Shown: positions 46,358-56,155, counted from the first letter of the stretch. The stretch: 64,000 nucleotides of DNA from Bacillus salipaludis (GCF_004358205.1 NZ_SMYO01000001.1:310001-374000), one strand, 5' to 3'. The notes: generated by a model not told the origin, from the letters alone. Made by a program: numbers and translations.

Positions 46358-46384
46358 TTTGTTAAAAATCAACACAGCCTTTTA

Positions 46385-47155
46385 TTATATTAACTGTAAT
46401 TCCTTTAAACCATTCCAAATTCCATTTTCAGCGACATCTGTTGTAATATAATCTGCATGTTCTTTCGCCTCTGGGACCCCATTACCCATCGCAACACTGG
46501 TACCGACTGCCTTTAACATTTCCAAATCATTTAAACCGTCTCCAAAAGCATAGACATCCTTTAATTCAAATCCCAGACGCTCAATCATTTTTTTGATGCC
46601 TTCCGCTTTGGAACCCCCTTTAGGTAAAACATCGACAGAATAATCATGCCATCTAATAAAGTTAAACTTTGGATAGTGATTAAAATACACTAATTCCTCT
46701 TTATCTTCACAGAAAAGCAAGGATTGATAAATCTTCCTATTTTTATAAAAAGTAGCATCCTGCTCAGGATGGGAAAAATTCAATGTACCCAGACTAATGT
46801 CGATAAAGGGATGTTGTTTAACGGTTGCCTTCATCGTTTGTTCATTCATTACTATTAAAGGGTGTCCATTCTGCTCCGTTTCAATCAATAGTTTTTCAAG
46901 CTCAGTTTGATTAAGGGGGTTCTCATAGATTACCTCCCCCTCAAAGACAACCAATTGACCGTTATAGCTAACATATGAATCGATGCCAAGTTCCTTGCGT
47001 ATACTTTCAAACATAAACGGGGCCCTACCGGTCGCAATTGCGACATAAACACCACTATCCTTTAAAAGCTGGATAGCCTTTTTTGTGCTCGTAGGCAGTT
47101 TTTTTTCATGATCCAATAATGTACCGTCTATGTCGAAAAAAACAATCTTCTTCAT
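46385..47155 (-). CDS. ykrA: Cof-type HAD-IIB phosphatase YkrA
   Basis: A 256-residue HAD-superfamily phosphatase of the Cof type (cap type C2B). Motif I FFDIDGTLLD, motif II IATGR, and motif III/IV Lys and GDGLNDLEML are intact. Substrates are probably sugar phosphates or flavin-type phosphoesters. ATG 47155 has AAGGAG six bases upstream; 48 residues of open frame upstream are not coding. Confidence 0.93.
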   Translation of the reverse strand: MKKIVFFDIDGTLLDHEKKLPTSTKKAIQLLKDSGVYVAIATGRAPFMFESIRKELGIDSYVSYNGQLVVFEGEVIYENPLNQTELEKLLIETEQNGHPLIVMNEQTMKATVKQHPFIDISLGTLNFSHPEQDATFYKNRKIYQSLLFCEDKEELVYFNHYPKFNFIRWHDYSVDVLPKGGSKAEGIKKMIERLGFELKDVYAFGDGLNDLEMLKAVGTSVAMGNGVPEAKEHADYITTDVAENGIWNGLKELQLI

Positions 47156-47345
47156 AATAAACTCCTTCAAAAGCTGCGTATAATATTTTTCTATAAAAAC
47201 ACTAACCCTTCCTAAAAAAATTGTCAATTCGTTAACAATTAATTGAATTCCATGATTATCCATGAAAGAATTAGCAAAATCACCATATAATAATAGCAAA
47301 AAACTTTTATCTGAAAAAAATCTTCATTAATCTGTCATGGCTTGC

Positions 47346-47373
47346 TTTACATTGGACAAGGATCGTTTAAAAT
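47346..47373 (+). promoter_or_regulatory. Candidate promoter of the 23-residue peptide gene
   Basis: TTTACA (47346-47351), a 16-base spacer and TAAAAT (47368-47373) precede the small ORF by 22 bases. Confidence 0.45.
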
Positions 47374-47395
47374 AAAGTTAAGGAGATGATCCACT

Positions 47396-47467
47396 ATGTT
47401 AAAGAAGCTAAGAAAGAAGCTCTTAAAACAGTGGAAAGATTTACTACGAAAAAAATCGATTGCCTGA
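47396..47467 (+). CDS. Candidate 23-residue cationic amphipathic peptide
   Basis: ATG 47396 is preceded by AAGGAG at 10 bases and opens a peptide starting MLKKLRKKLLKQWKDLL, ending in SIA. Eleven Lys/Arg and seven Leu/Ile/Trp residues alternate as in an amphipathic helix. A promoter-like pair lies upstream and an intrinsic terminator directly downstream (47474-47499), so the unit looks like a complete small gene. No family is recognised. It could instead be a leader of a small RNA. Confidence 0.5.
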   Translation: MLKKLRKKLLKQWKDLLRKKSIA

Positions 47468-47473
47468 AATTTT

Positions 47474-47499
47474 GAGCCCTTCATACTTGCGAAGGGCTC
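47474..47499 (+). terminator. Terminator of the small peptide gene
   Basis: GAGCCCTTC/GAAGGGCTC stem followed by CTTCCTTATT. Confidence 0.65.
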
Positions 47500-47592
47500 C
47501 TTCCTTATTGTAAATTGATAAGCAGTGATGCTTTTACATACTTTTCACTAAACGTCCATGTCTTGGTTTATTTGTCAAATATAATAAAACAC

Positions 47593-47621
47593 ATGAAAAA
47601 GATGTAAAAATTTTATATAAT
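47593..47621 (+). promoter_or_regulatory. Promoter of rpoY-rnjA
   Basis: ATGAAA (47593-47598) and a perfect TATAAT (47616-47621) are separated by 17 bases, 37 bases before rpoY. Confidence 0.55.
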
Positions 47622-47657
47622 AGAAATAGGTATGATCGATTAAGGAGCGATATTGTC

Positions 47658-47867
47658 ATGATATATAAAGTATATTATCAAGAAAGCATTAAACAGGTAC
47701 CAGTGAGAGAGAACACAAAAACCCTTTATATGGAGGGAGAATCAGAAAGAGATGTTCGGAAAAAGCTTGCAGACCGCGGCTATAACATTGAATTTGTACA
47801 AGCAGTTTCAGGTGCGTTTTTAGAGTATGAACAACAAAATGAAGATTACAAAGTATTGGAGATTTGA
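47658..47867 (+). CDS. rpoY: RNA polymerase epsilon subunit
   Basis: A 69-residue accessory subunit of Firmicute RNA polymerase (formerly YkzG, DUF1447). [20 protein letters not shown] and the [17 protein letters not shown] block are diagnostic. It binds near the DNA-entry side of the core enzyme. It lies six bases upstream of rnjA and is co-transcribed with it, as in most Bacillales. Confidence 0.96.
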   Translation: MIYKVYYQESIKQVPVRENTKTLYMEGESERDVRKKLADRGYNIEFVQAVSGAFLEYEQQNEDYKVLEI

Positions 47868-47873
47868 TAATTT

Positions 47874-49541
47874 ATGAAATTTGTAAAAAATGATCAAACT
47901 GCTGTTTTTGCCCTGGGAGGACTGGGTGAAATCGGTAAGAACACATATGCTGTTCAATTTCAGGATGAAATCATCCTAATTGATGCTGGTATAAAATTCC
48001 CAGAAGACGAGCTTTTAGGAATTGATTATGTAATTCCTGATTACACTTACCTAGTAAAAAACGAAGAAAAAATAAAAGGGCTGTTTGTTACACACGGACA
48101 TGAGGACCATATTGGTGGAATTCCTTATTTGCTTAGGGAAATCAATATTCCTATTTACGGTGGTAAACTTGCTCTTGGGTTAATCAAAAATAAACTAGAA
48201 GAACATGGTCTTCTAAGAAATGCTAAACTGATTGAAATCAAAGAAGATGATGTGATTAAGTTCCGTAAAACATCTGTTACTTTTTTCCGCACCACACATA
48301 GTATACCTGATTCCTATGGAATCGTCGTAAAAACCCCTCCAGGTCAAATTGTCCACACAGGTGATTTTAAATTTGATTTCACCCCTGTCGGTGAACCAGC
48401 TAATTTAACCAAAATGGCCGAAATTGGAAAAGAGGGAGTTTTATGTTTACTCTCTGATAGTACAAACAGTGAAATTCCTGAATTTACGATGTCGGAACGC
48501 CGTGTTGGCGAGAGCATACATGATATTTTCCGAAAAGTTGATGGCCGAATCATTTTTGCAACCTTTGCTTCAAACATCCACCGCCTACAGCAAGTAGTAG
48601 AAGCAGCAGTAACAAATGGACGAAAAATCGCTGTATTTGGAAGAAGTATGGAAGCTGCCATCAATATCGGTCTTGAATTGGGATATATACTTGCTCCAAA
48701 AGAAACGTTTATTGAATCCAATCAGATTAACCGACTTCCTGCAGATAAGGTAACCATTCTTTGCACAGGAAGCCAGGGAGAACCAATGGCAGCACTTTCA
48801 AGAATTGCGAATGGTACACATCGACAAATTCAAATTATACCGGGAGATACAGTAGTCTTTTCTTCCTCGCCAATCCCTGGTAATACAATAAGCGTCAGCC
48901 GAACAATCAACCTTCTCTTTAGAGCAGGAGCCGATGTTATCCATGGAAAATTAAGTAATATTCATACTTCAGGGCATGGCGGACAGGAAGAACAAAAGTT
49001 GATGCTCCGTCTTATAAAGCCGAAGTTTTTTATGCCAATTCACGGAGAATACCGGATGCAGAGAATGCATGCCAAACTTGCCGTTGACTGTGGGGTACAG
49101 GAAGAAAACTGTTTTATCATGGATAATGGTGAGGTTTTGGCTCTTTCAGAAAATACGGCACAAGTAGCAGGTAAAATTCCTTCCGGTTCAGTTTATATTG
49201 ACGGAAGCGGTATTGGTGATATTGGAAATATCGTACTAAGAGACCGAAGAATTCTTTCAGAGGAAGGCTTAGTGGTTGTCGTAGTCAGCATCAATATGAA
49301 GGATTTCAAAATTGCCTCTGGTCCTGATTTAATTTCAAGAGGATTTGTCTATATGAGAGAATCCGGTGATTTAATTAATGATGCTCAAAACTTAATTACT
49401 AAACATATCAATAAGGTAATGGAAAGAAAAACGACTCAATGGTCAGAAATAAAAAATGAAATAACAGACACACTCGCACCATTCCTTTATGAAAAAACAA
49501 AACGGAGACCAATGATTTTACCAATCATTATGGAAGTTTAA
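47874..49541 (+). CDS. rnjA: Ribonuclease J1
   Basis: 555 residues; a 5'-to-3' exonuclease and endonuclease central to mRNA decay and rRNA maturation. The beta-lactamase domain has the metal motif HGHEDHIGG and later HTGDFKFD. The beta-CASP domain includes [22 protein letters not shown] and [12 protein letters not shown]-terminal dimerisation domain follows. Its terminator hairpin is duplicated around IS copy C. Confidence 0.98.
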   Translation: MKFVKNDQTAVFALGGLGEIGKNTYAVQFQDEIILIDAGIKFPEDELLGIDYVIPDYTYLVKNEEKIKGLFVTHGHEDHIGGIPYLLREINIPIYGGKLALGLIKNKLEEHGLLRNAKLIEIKEDDVIKFRKTSVTFFRTTHSIPDSYGIVVKTPPGQIVHTGDFKFDFTPVGEPANLTKMAEIGKEGVLCLLSDSTNSEIPEFTMSERRVGESIHDIFRKVDGRIIFATFASNIHRLQQVVEAAVTNGRKIAVFGRSMEAAINIGLELGYILAPKETFIESNQINRLPADKVTILCTGSQGEPMAALSRIANGTHRQIQIIPGDTVVFSSSPIPGNTISVSRTINLLFRAGADVIHGKLSNIHTSGHGGQEEQKLMLRLIKPKFFMPIHGEYRMQRMHAKLAVDCGVQEENCFIMDNGEVLALSENTAQVAGKIPSGSVYIDGSGIGDIGNIVLRDRRILSEEGLVVVVVSINMKDFKIASGPDLISRGFVYMRESGDLINDAQNLITKHINKVMERKTTQWSEIKNEITDTLAPFLYEKTKRRPMILPIIMEV

Positions 49542-49542
49542 A

Positions 49543-49568
49543 AACGGAAACGGTTAGGCGTTTCCGTT
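49543..49568. repeat. Left target duplication: rnjA/ktrC terminator hairpin
   Basis: Stem AACGGAAACG/CGTTTCCGTT directly after the rnjA stop. It recurs, diverged, at 50664-50690. Confidence 0.75.
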
Positions 49569-49570
49569 CA

Positions 49571-49605
49571 GGCTATCGAAACATTCGATAGCCTTTTAAT
49601 TTATT
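49571..49605 (+). terminator. IS left-end terminator (copy C)
   Basis: GGCTATCGAA pairs perfectly with TTCGATAGCC and is followed by TTTTAATTTATT. Confidence 0.75.
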
Positions 49606-49672
49606 CTCCTTCTTTAACAATTCACCGCACTACTCTGATACAACATTATTATATATTCTTTTCAACAGGTCC

Positions 49673-49801
49673 GTTGATTTCCATTCCAGGCGCTTCGCTT
49701 TCCGTGGGCGTGCTGGGGAGCCTCCTCGTCGCTTCGCTCCTGCGGGGTCTCCCCTATCCCGTACTCCCACAGGAGTCTTCGCGCCTTCCACTCCAATCAA
49801 C
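49673..49801 (+). repeat. GTTGATT palindromic repeat, copy 6 (129 bp)
   Basis: GTTGATTTCCATTCC start and CACTCCAATCAAC end, with the shared GC-rich interior. Confidence 0.85.
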
Positions 49802-50243
49802 TTTGTAGTGTTCAATAAAGACATTCCTTTAAACTAAGATGATCATTGTCTAAAGTTAGTTTTTAGGTCTAAAATTCAATGATTCAGTTCCTCACCCTTC
49901 GACGATTAGTGGAATCATCGACACATTTTTAAAGAAATCGATATTTTTAGGAAATTTTCGGAAATTGTTCTCCTAGCAATGAATTACAAAATAGTTGGGA
50001 TGGTTCTATTTACGGACTATACTCTTATCCTTCAAGCGCGTGGGATAGTAATGGGGAATTTCCACACTTCTTCGTATTAAATTTGTATTCGCTTTACCCT
50101 TACCGGGGTGTTGTTCTATATGTTAATTCTTGATTAGGACAAATGTATTAATCTCGTTCTTTATCTTATATAAATTTCCATTTAGAGAATAGGTCGGTAG
50201 TAGGATGAAACTTTTTGTAAACTTATGTTTATTGGAGTTTTCC

Positions 50244-50500
50244 TTTAAATAGTAAAAGTCGTAACAAGGCATATATGGGAAAAGCGCATAGAAAAGGTTA
50301 GGTTAAATCTCATAACTAAAACGGGTAAAATTCTTTTTAATTTCAGAAAGGAAAAAGTTGAGCGAAGCTTCACAGACTCAAAAAATTGCTTTGGCTACGC
50401 TACTTCCAGTTACGGTGATTGTAGAATGTAAGTGAGCAGGCTCTCCTACTGCTGCCTGCCAAAATATAAAAAAATTGTCACTCTTAGACAGGCTAGAAAA
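50244..50500 (+). pseudogene. IS1182 transposase C-terminal pseudogene (copy C)
   Basis: From about 50267 the translation VVTRHIWEKRIEKVRLN, then TKTGKILFNFRKEKVERSF and TDSK aligns with copy A and with IS1182 transposases. After 50385 the frame is lost, with later traces of the SEQALL...LPAKI block. The N-terminus and catalytic core are missing. Confidence 0.8.
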
Positions 50501-50533
50501 AGTGTTTGGTAATTCATCAGGTTGATTCTCCCC

Positions 50534-50569
50534 GTTGATTGGAGCGAAGCACCCGGAGCGGAAATCAAC
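50534..50569 (-). repeat. GTTGATT repeat, copy 7, internally deleted (36 bp)
   Basis: GTTGATTGGAGCGAAGC joined to GGAGCGGAAATCAAC. Only the ends of the inverted right-hand repeat remain. Confidence 0.7.
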
Positions 50570-50628
50570 AAGCCCGTTAGCAGGTGCGAATATCAAATGA
50601 AAAAATGGTACATTCTGACATAATAAAA

Positions 50629-50661
50629 AATTGCCGAGAAAAATATCCTTTCTCGACAATC
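50629..50661 (-). terminator. IS right-end terminator (copy C)
   Basis: On the minus strand ATTGTCGAGAAA pairs with TTTCTCGGCAAT and is followed by TTTTTTATT, as in copy A. Confidence 0.7.
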
Positions 50662-50663
50662 TG

Positions 50664-50690
50664 AACGGAAATACTTAGGGCATTTCCGTT
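50664..50690. repeat. Right target duplication: rnjA/ktrC terminator hairpin
   Basis: Stem AACGGAAAT/ATTTCCGTT with a TTTT tail. It has the same arms and a similar loop to the hairpin at 49543-49568. Confidence 0.75.
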
Positions 50691-50706
50691 TTTTAAGGTG
50701 CCTATT

Positions 50707-51366
50707 TTATGCCATGGCCTTTTTCCCAAATCGGTCTATGTCTACATCGCTTCCAATTACAACTAATACATCATTCACACGAAGTGTTTCTTTAGCCTGC
50801 GGGGAAACAATCAGCTCTTCGCCTCTTTTTATTGCAACGATATTAAGGCCATATTTTTTGCGAATATCTAAATCCATAATCGTATGCTCAGCGATCTTTC
50901 CATTGGCAACAATTTCAACAATACTATGATCATCAGATAATTCAAGATAATCAAGGACATTATTAGATGCTAAATTGTTAGCAATCCGACGTCCCATATC
51001 CCTTTCAGGGTGGACAACCTGGTCCGCACCAATTTTCCTGAGGACCTTCTCATGGTAATCATTTTGGGCCTTAACAGTTATATTGGGGACACCTAACTCT
51101 TTTAAGATAAGTGTCGTTAATATACTTGATTGGATATCGTCACCAATGGCAACAATTACATGATCAAAATTGCGGATTCCTAAACTTTTCAAAACTGCTT
51201 CGTCCGTTGTATCTCCTACAGCGGCATGAGAAGCAATCATCGAATATTCATTCACTCTTTCTTCATTTTTATCAATGGCCAACACTTCAATTCCTTCCTC
51301 TGTAAGTGTCCGGCAAATACTCCCGCCAAACCGGCCAAGTCCTATGACTGCAAAGCTTTTTTTCAC
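50707..51366 (-). CDS. ktrC: Ktr potassium uptake regulatory subunit KtrC
   Basis: A 219-residue RCK (KTN plus TrkA_C) protein gating a KtrB/KtrD-type K+ channel. The Rossmann motif GLGRFGGSICRTL binds adenine nucleotides. The C-terminal domain binds c-di-AMP in B. subtilis KtrC. GTG 51366 follows GGAGGAGAATTCT; the upstream extension is not coding. No channel subunit is adjacent. Confidence 0.93.
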   Translation of the reverse strand: MKKSFAVIGLGRFGGSICRTLTEEGIEVLAIDKNEERVNEYSMIASHAAVGDTTDEAVLKSLGIRNFDHVIVAIGDDIQSSILTTLILKELGVPNITVKAQNDYHEKVLRKIGADQVVHPERDMGRRIANNLASNNVLDYLELSDDHSIVEIVANGKIAEHTIMDLDIRKKYGLNIVAIKRGEELIVSPQAKETLRVNDVLVVIGSDVDIDRFGKKAMA

Positions 51367-51448
51367 AGAATTCTCCTCCAGAATCAGGTTCTCTATCTTT
51401 GTACATTTTAGCATATACAACGTTGCACGGTAATAAGTCGTTTATCCT

Positions 51449-52354
51449 TTATCCTCTTGGACTATGATTTCTTCTTTTCTTGATGTAAAGATAAAGAAGC
51501 AAACCGATCACTGAAATAATAATTAGAATTGGAAGATTGCCAATGACAAAAACAACTAGCCAGGATACGACAGCTATAAGTGTATTGATACTTTTCATAA
51601 ACTGTTTTTTTGTTTTCTCCAAGGTGTTAAGATTGTCCTTATCAATATTAGGAACAATCACCTTATATTCATGCAACATGATATTTACCGTTGAAAAGGC
51701 GGTTTGATTTTCTAAAAACTTTAATTTCCCTTCAATCGTTTCAATCTCTTCCTGAACAGATGCTAAATCTGCAGAAATTTTTAATAAGTCCTCGGTTTTG
51801 TTTGCTTTTTTCATAAAAGAGAGTAAGCGTTCCTCCACAACTTTTTTTGAGTTTAATCTGGATTCTAAATCCACATATTCTTCAGTTACATCCTGACCCG
51901 TAATATTTCGCTGAATCACTTCAACAGCCTGCCCCTCGGCATCATGTAAAAAACTCTGAAAATACTTTTGAGGGATTCGAATTCGAATGCTTCCACTCAC
52001 CTGCTCTTTCCCCTCTTTTATTACGTTAGATTCCGCGATATAGCCGCCGTATTTTTCTACTTTTTCTTCGATTCTTCGTACGGTCTGTTCAAACTTTTTC
52101 ACACGAAGCTCTAAGTCTGCAGTATAAATGACCTTTTTTTCGGGAATTTGGATTTCAATTGATTGATTCATTTCTTTTTTAAAGTTCTCAGCTGATAGTA
52201 ATGACGCTTTTGCTTGACTTCCATTTTGGGCAGAATCGGCGGTCTTGCTAGTAGCAAAATCCATTTTGGCACTCTCACTTTTACTATCCGACCTGCATGC
52301 TGAAAGAAGAAGAAATACAAAAACAATTGGGATCCATTTAATGAATCTATTCAT
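51449..52354 (-). CDS. DUF4349 domain lipoprotein
   Basis: 301 residues. A lipobox (LLSAC), a DUF4349 domain with KVIYTADLELRVKKFEQTV and GGYIAESN, and a central coiled coil (EEIETIEGKLKFLENQTAFSTVNI) are followed by a C-terminal membrane segment and a basic tail. The function is unknown; both ends are membrane-tethered. ATG 52354 is 8 bases after GGGGTG. Confidence 0.88.
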   Translation of the reverse strand: MNRFIKWIPIVFVFLLLSACRSDSKSESAKMDFATSKTADSAQNGSQAKASLLSAENFKKEMNQSIEIQIPEKKVIYTADLELRVKKFEQTVRRIEEKVEKYGGYIAESNVIKEGKEQVSGSIRIRIPQKYFQSFLHDAEGQAVEVIQRNITGQDVTEEYVDLESRLNSKKVVEERLLSFMKKANKTEDLLKISADLASVQEEIETIEGKLKFLENQTAFSTVNIMLHEYKVIVPNIDKDNLNTLEKTKKQFMKSINTLIAVVSWLVVFVIGNLPILIIISVIGLLLYLYIKKRRNHSPRG

Positions 52355-52440
52355 TCGCACGACACCCCTTTTTATTTAAACCGACGAGTAAAAATAAAAA
52401 TGGTTACAAAAAAAGGTAAAAACACCTATTTATGGATAAT

Positions 52441-54267
52441 TTACATAACTTCAGCCCGGTTAAACTGCGCCCTTACCAAATGATAATACTCTCCTTGAAG
52501 CTCCATTAGTTCTTCATGATTGCCTTTTTCACTTATTTGACCATGATCTAATACAATGATTTGTTCAGCATCTCGAATAGTCGAAAGACGATGGGCAATG
52601 ATAATGGCGGTTCGGTCTTTTAATAAAGTATTTAAAGCTTTTTGGATAAGTACTTCTGTCTCTGTATCAATACTTGCTGTCGCCTCATCTAAAATTAAAA
52701 TTCTTGGGTCTGCTAAAAGTGCTCTGGCAAACGAGAGAAGCTGCCTTTCACCGACGGATAAAATATTCCCACGTTCTTCTACTTCATGATGAAAACCATT
52801 TGGAAGCCTTTCAATAAAGTGATACGCTCCAACAGCTTTTGCTGCATATAAGACTTCCTCGTCCGTTGCATCAGGTCTCCCGAAGCGAATATTTTCCATA
52901 ATCGTCCCTGAAAAAATAAAAGTATCCTGCAAGACCACACTAATTTGCCGTCTAAGACTCTTCAGTGAGATATCCTTTATATTGTGATGGTCAATATAAA
53001 TTTCCCCTGATGTTGCGTCGTAAAAGCGTGAGATAAGATTGGCTATCGTTGTCTTTCCTGAACCGGTGTGCCCCACAAGTGCTGTTGTTTGTCCCGCCTT
53101 TATTTCAAGGCTCACTCCTTTTAATGCATGCCGACTCTCACTATAAGAGAATACAACATTTTCAAATTGAATATGTCCATTTATATCCCTCATTTCCTGC
53201 GGGTCGTCTTTTTCTGAAACAATCGGCTTTTCATCTAGAAACTCGAATATCCGTTCAGAAGAGGCCATACCAACTAATAACTGATTATACACCTGTCCTA
53301 ACCTTGAAATTGGTTCCCAAAACATTCCAAGATAAAAGGCAAACGAAACAAATTCACCAATTTTCATTGAATCATTTAAAATAAGATAGCTCCCTAACCA
53401 AATTAAAACCGCAGAACCAAGGGCATTGGTTATTTCAACAAGCGGCCTAAACATCGCATTTTTTTGGGAGGCTACTTTCCAGCTTTCGAAATTCTCCTGA
53501 TTTACGCCCTGAAAAAAAGCCATATTCTCCTTTTCCTGGGTAAAGGATTGGGTAACGCGAATTCCCTGGATGCTTTCATTTAAATGAGAATTAAGCTTCG
53601 CCTGTTTTAATCTTACGACCTGCCAAGATTTGCGAATTTTTCGGCGCAGGCTGGTGGATATAAAGAACATAATCGGTAAAATGAGCATTACAGCAAGGGC
53701 AAGTGACGGACTAAGTGAAAATAATACAATCAAAACACCTATTAACAATAATGAATCCATTAATGAATTAATAACTCCGTTGGTAAATAAATCCTGCAAT
53801 GAATTGATATCATTCATAATCCGAACAAGAATCGAACCAGCAGAACGCTGGTCAAAAAACTGATGCGAAAGATTTTGTACATGTGAAAAAAGATGCTTTC
53901 GAATATCGTAGATGACCCCCTGCCCCAGTTCATTCATCCAGCGAATTCGAAAAATATTTGCAATGTACGATATGAAATAGAGGCTGGCAATGATGATAAC
54001 TAGGATGGTCAATAAATGGATGTCTTTATTGATGATGGCTTTATCTAGCGTATAGACTCCAATTAAAATCGGAATGGTTAAGCGAATGGCTGTGGTGATG
54101 ATGACCATTATTGCTGAGAGAGGTAATAAATTTTTCTTATATGGCTTAAGATAACTAAACAGCCTTGCCATTTGAATCCAGTTAAAGGGTTTTTCAATCA
54201 CTTGATCTGAGGAATAATGAAACCGTTTTAATATACTTGGATGCGCTCTTTTTTCAATCAAAAACAT
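52441..54267 (-). CDS. yknV: ABC exporter half YknV (ATP-binding/permease)
   Basis: 608 residues; a six-helix membrane domain then an ATPase domain. Walker A is GHTGSGKTT, Walker B ILILDEATASID with the catalytic Glu, and the H-loop AHRLS is intact. The signature motif is LSVGERQ instead of LSGGQ. It pairs with the preceding yknU (8 bases upstream) as a heterodimeric multidrug-type exporter. TTG 54261 has better ribosome-site spacing than ATG 54267. Confidence 0.9.
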   Translation of the reverse strand: MFLIEKRAHPSILKRFHYSSDQVIEKPFNWIQMARLFSYLKPYKKNLLPLSAIMVIITTAIRLTIPILIGVYTLDKAIINKDIHLLTILVIIIASLYFISYIANIFRIRWMNELGQGVIYDIRKHLFSHVQNLSHQFFDQRSAGSILVRIMNDINSLQDLFTNGVINSLMDSLLLIGVLIVLFSLSPSLALAVMLILPIMFFISTSLRRKIRKSWQVVRLKQAKLNSHLNESIQGIRVTQSFTQEKENMAFFQGVNQENFESWKVASQKNAMFRPLVEITNALGSAVLIWLGSYLILNDSMKIGEFVSFAFYLGMFWEPISRLGQVYNQLLVGMASSERIFEFLDEKPIVSEKDDPQEMRDINGHIQFENVVFSYSESRHALKGVSLEIKAGQTTALVGHTGSGKTTIANLISRFYDATSGEIYIDHHNIKDISLKSLRRQISVVLQDTFIFSGTIMENIRFGRPDATDEEVLYAAKAVGAYHFIERLPNGFHHEVEERGNILSVGERQLLSFARALLADPRILILDEATASIDTETEVLIQKALNTLLKDRTAIIIAHRLSTIRDAEQIIVLDHGQISEKGNHEELMELQGEYYHLVRAQFNRAEVM

Positions 54268-54275
54268 TCCCTCCT

Positions 54276-56036
54276 TTAACCTGTTTTAGATGATGCCTTT
54301 TCCTGCCAATCCTTATATTGGATTTCAAATACCCGTTGATATGGACCATTATTATTGAACAATTTCTCGTGTTTTCCCCGTTCCACAATCCGGCCATTAT
54401 TTAATACTAAAATTTCATCTGCATGCTTTAAGGAGGAAATCCGGTGAGCAATGATGAAGGTAGTCCGGCCTTTCATGACTTCTTTTAATGCCTTTTGGAT
54501 ATTTAATTCCGTTTCCATATCGACTGCACTTGTAGCATCGTCTAAAATTAAAATACTTGGGTCCACACAAATAGCTCTGGCAATCGCAATTCTTTGCTTT
54601 TGGCCTCCTGAAAGGCCCATTCCCCGTTCTCCAAGTATCGTTTCATAACCATTCGGAAGTTCCATAATAAAATCATGCGCCTGGGCCCGTTTAGCTGCAT
54701 TAATAATTTGATCCATGTCTGCCTCAGGTCTTCCGTAGGAGATATTTTCTTTTATGGTAGTCGAAAATAAAAAGGATTCCTGCAATACAAACCCTATATT
54801 GCTTCTTAAGGTCCTTAGAGAAAAATCGCTTACCGGTTTACCATCAATCAAAACCTCTCCTTCACTTGGTTCATAAAATCTCGTCATAAGCTGCGTAATG
54901 CTTGTTTTACCTGAACCGGTAGGGCCAATGAGTCCAATTACTTTTCCAGGCTCAATCTTAAAGGAAATACCAAATAATGCTTCCTTTAAGCCCTCATCAT
55001 AGCGTAAGGAGACGTTTTTAAACTCTACTCGACCGTTTAACCTGCCCGAATCAATTGCCTCATCTTGATCAGTTATTTCGTTATTCACTTCTAGGACTTC
55101 TAAAAGCCGTTCCCCTGAAGCCTTTGCTTGTGAAAACAAATTAATTACAAATCCAAGATTAACAATCGGCCAAATAATATACCAAACCAAACTATAAAAA
55201 GCGACAAGTTCCCCCGGTTTTAATGAACCCTTCATGACAAGAGTACCGCCGTATCCTAATAAAAGAACAACACTGATATTTCCCATTAGCTCCATTAATG
55301 GAAAATACTTTGCCCATATGGTGGAGGTGAAGATATTTTGCTGCTTATAATCACCATTTGAAGCGTTAAATTTTTCAATTTCAAATCCCTCTCTTGATAG
55401 AGATTTAACAGTATTGATACCACTGATGCTTTCCTGAACTTTTGTATTTAATCGTCCAAATGATTGTCGAATCCCCTTAAAGGCAGGGTGCACCGCACGA
55501 TCAAATTTATAAACGATGATAGCTAAAAAGGGAAGTGAGATGAGTGTAATGATGGTCAGACTGATGGAATAGTAAAGCATCACGGCTACACTAAGCGCGA
55601 TTAACAAGAGGAATCTAAGTAATTCTGAAAAGCCAAAGGAAAGAAAAAAGCGAAATCCTTCGACATCTGCCGTTAATCGGGACATTAAATCTCCCGTTTT
55701 GGCATTATCATAGTATCTAAACGGTAAAAACTGCAGCTTTTCATATAAGGAATTTCGCAGTTTATATACGGAGGTAATTCCAAATAAATCACCTGTGTAT
55801 TGATTGATAAAGGTGGCTCCCCCTTTTATGCCCATTAGAAAAATAAAACCAATGGCCAGGTATGGAACCAAATAATACTTCTCTTTTAACACCACCTCAT
55901 CAATTGTTTGCTGTAAAATCATTGGATATACAACAGTTATTGCTGTAACGACTAACAAAAAACTCATGGAAATAAAAAAATACTTTTTGTAAGGCCAATA
56001 GTAAGATTTTAATTTTTTAAACGTTTCCACATTCAA
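54276..56036 (-). CDS. yknU: ABC exporter half YknU (ATP-binding/permease)
   Basis: 586 residues with the same domain layout. Walker A is GPTGSGKTS, the signature is a canonical LSGGQKQ, and the H-loop AHRIS is present. Walker B ends ILILDDATSAVD, with Asp where the catalytic Glu is expected. With YknV this gives one consensus and one degenerate ATP site, as in other heterodimeric exporters (BmrCD, TM287/288). The substrate is unknown. Confidence 0.9.
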   Translation of the reverse strand: MNVETFKKLKSYYWPYKKYFFISMSFLLVVTAITVVYPMILQQTIDEVVLKEKYYLVPYLAIGFIFLMGIKGGATFINQYTGDLFGITSVYKLRNSLYEKLQFLPFRYYDNAKTGDLMSRLTADVEGFRFFLSFGFSELLRFLLLIALSVAVMLYYSISLTIITLISLPFLAIIVYKFDRAVHPAFKGIRQSFGRLNTKVQESISGINTVKSLSREGFEIEKFNASNGDYKQQNIFTSTIWAKYFPLMELMGNISVVLLLGYGGTLVMKGSLKPGELVAFYSLVWYIIWPIVNLGFVINLFSQAKASGERLLEVLEVNNEITDQDEAIDSGRLNGRVEFKNVSLRYDEGLKEALFGISFKIEPGKVIGLIGPTGSGKTSITQLMTRFYEPSEGEVLIDGKPVSDFSLRTLRSNIGFVLQESFLFSTTIKENISYGRPEADMDQIINAAKRAQAHDFIMELPNGYETILGERGMGLSGGQKQRIAIARAICVDPSILILDDATSAVDMETELNIQKALKEVMKGRTTFIIAHRISSLKHADEILVLNNGRIVERGKHEKLFNNNGPYQRVFEIQYKDWQEKASSKTG

Positions 56037-56155
56037 TCCCCTTTCCTTACAATTTTCAATTTTTTGAATAAAGGCGCAATATTTAATATATCGGGTTTCG
56101 AAGTATTTTTCTAGTCCTTTGCTTACATTTTTAAGAAATTTTTTCCATAAAAAAA

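Larger units (their letters stand above)
49569..50663. mobile_element. Decayed IS1182-family element, copy C (1095 bp)
   Basis: The ends are CAGGCTATCGAAAC on the left and CAGATTGTCGAGAAAGG on the right read inward, matching copies A and B. It has a full left GTTGATT repeat (49673-49801), a deleted right one (50534-50569), a C-terminal transposase pseudogene, and an unexplained open stretch at 49951-50133. It lies between convergent rnjA and ktrC, whose terminator hairpin is found on both sides. Confidence 0.8.

Noticed and set aside
50378..50659. 93-residue ORF on the minus strand of IS copy C
   Set aside because: It covers the decayed transposase end, the collapsed repeat and the IS terminus; it is not conserved in copy A.
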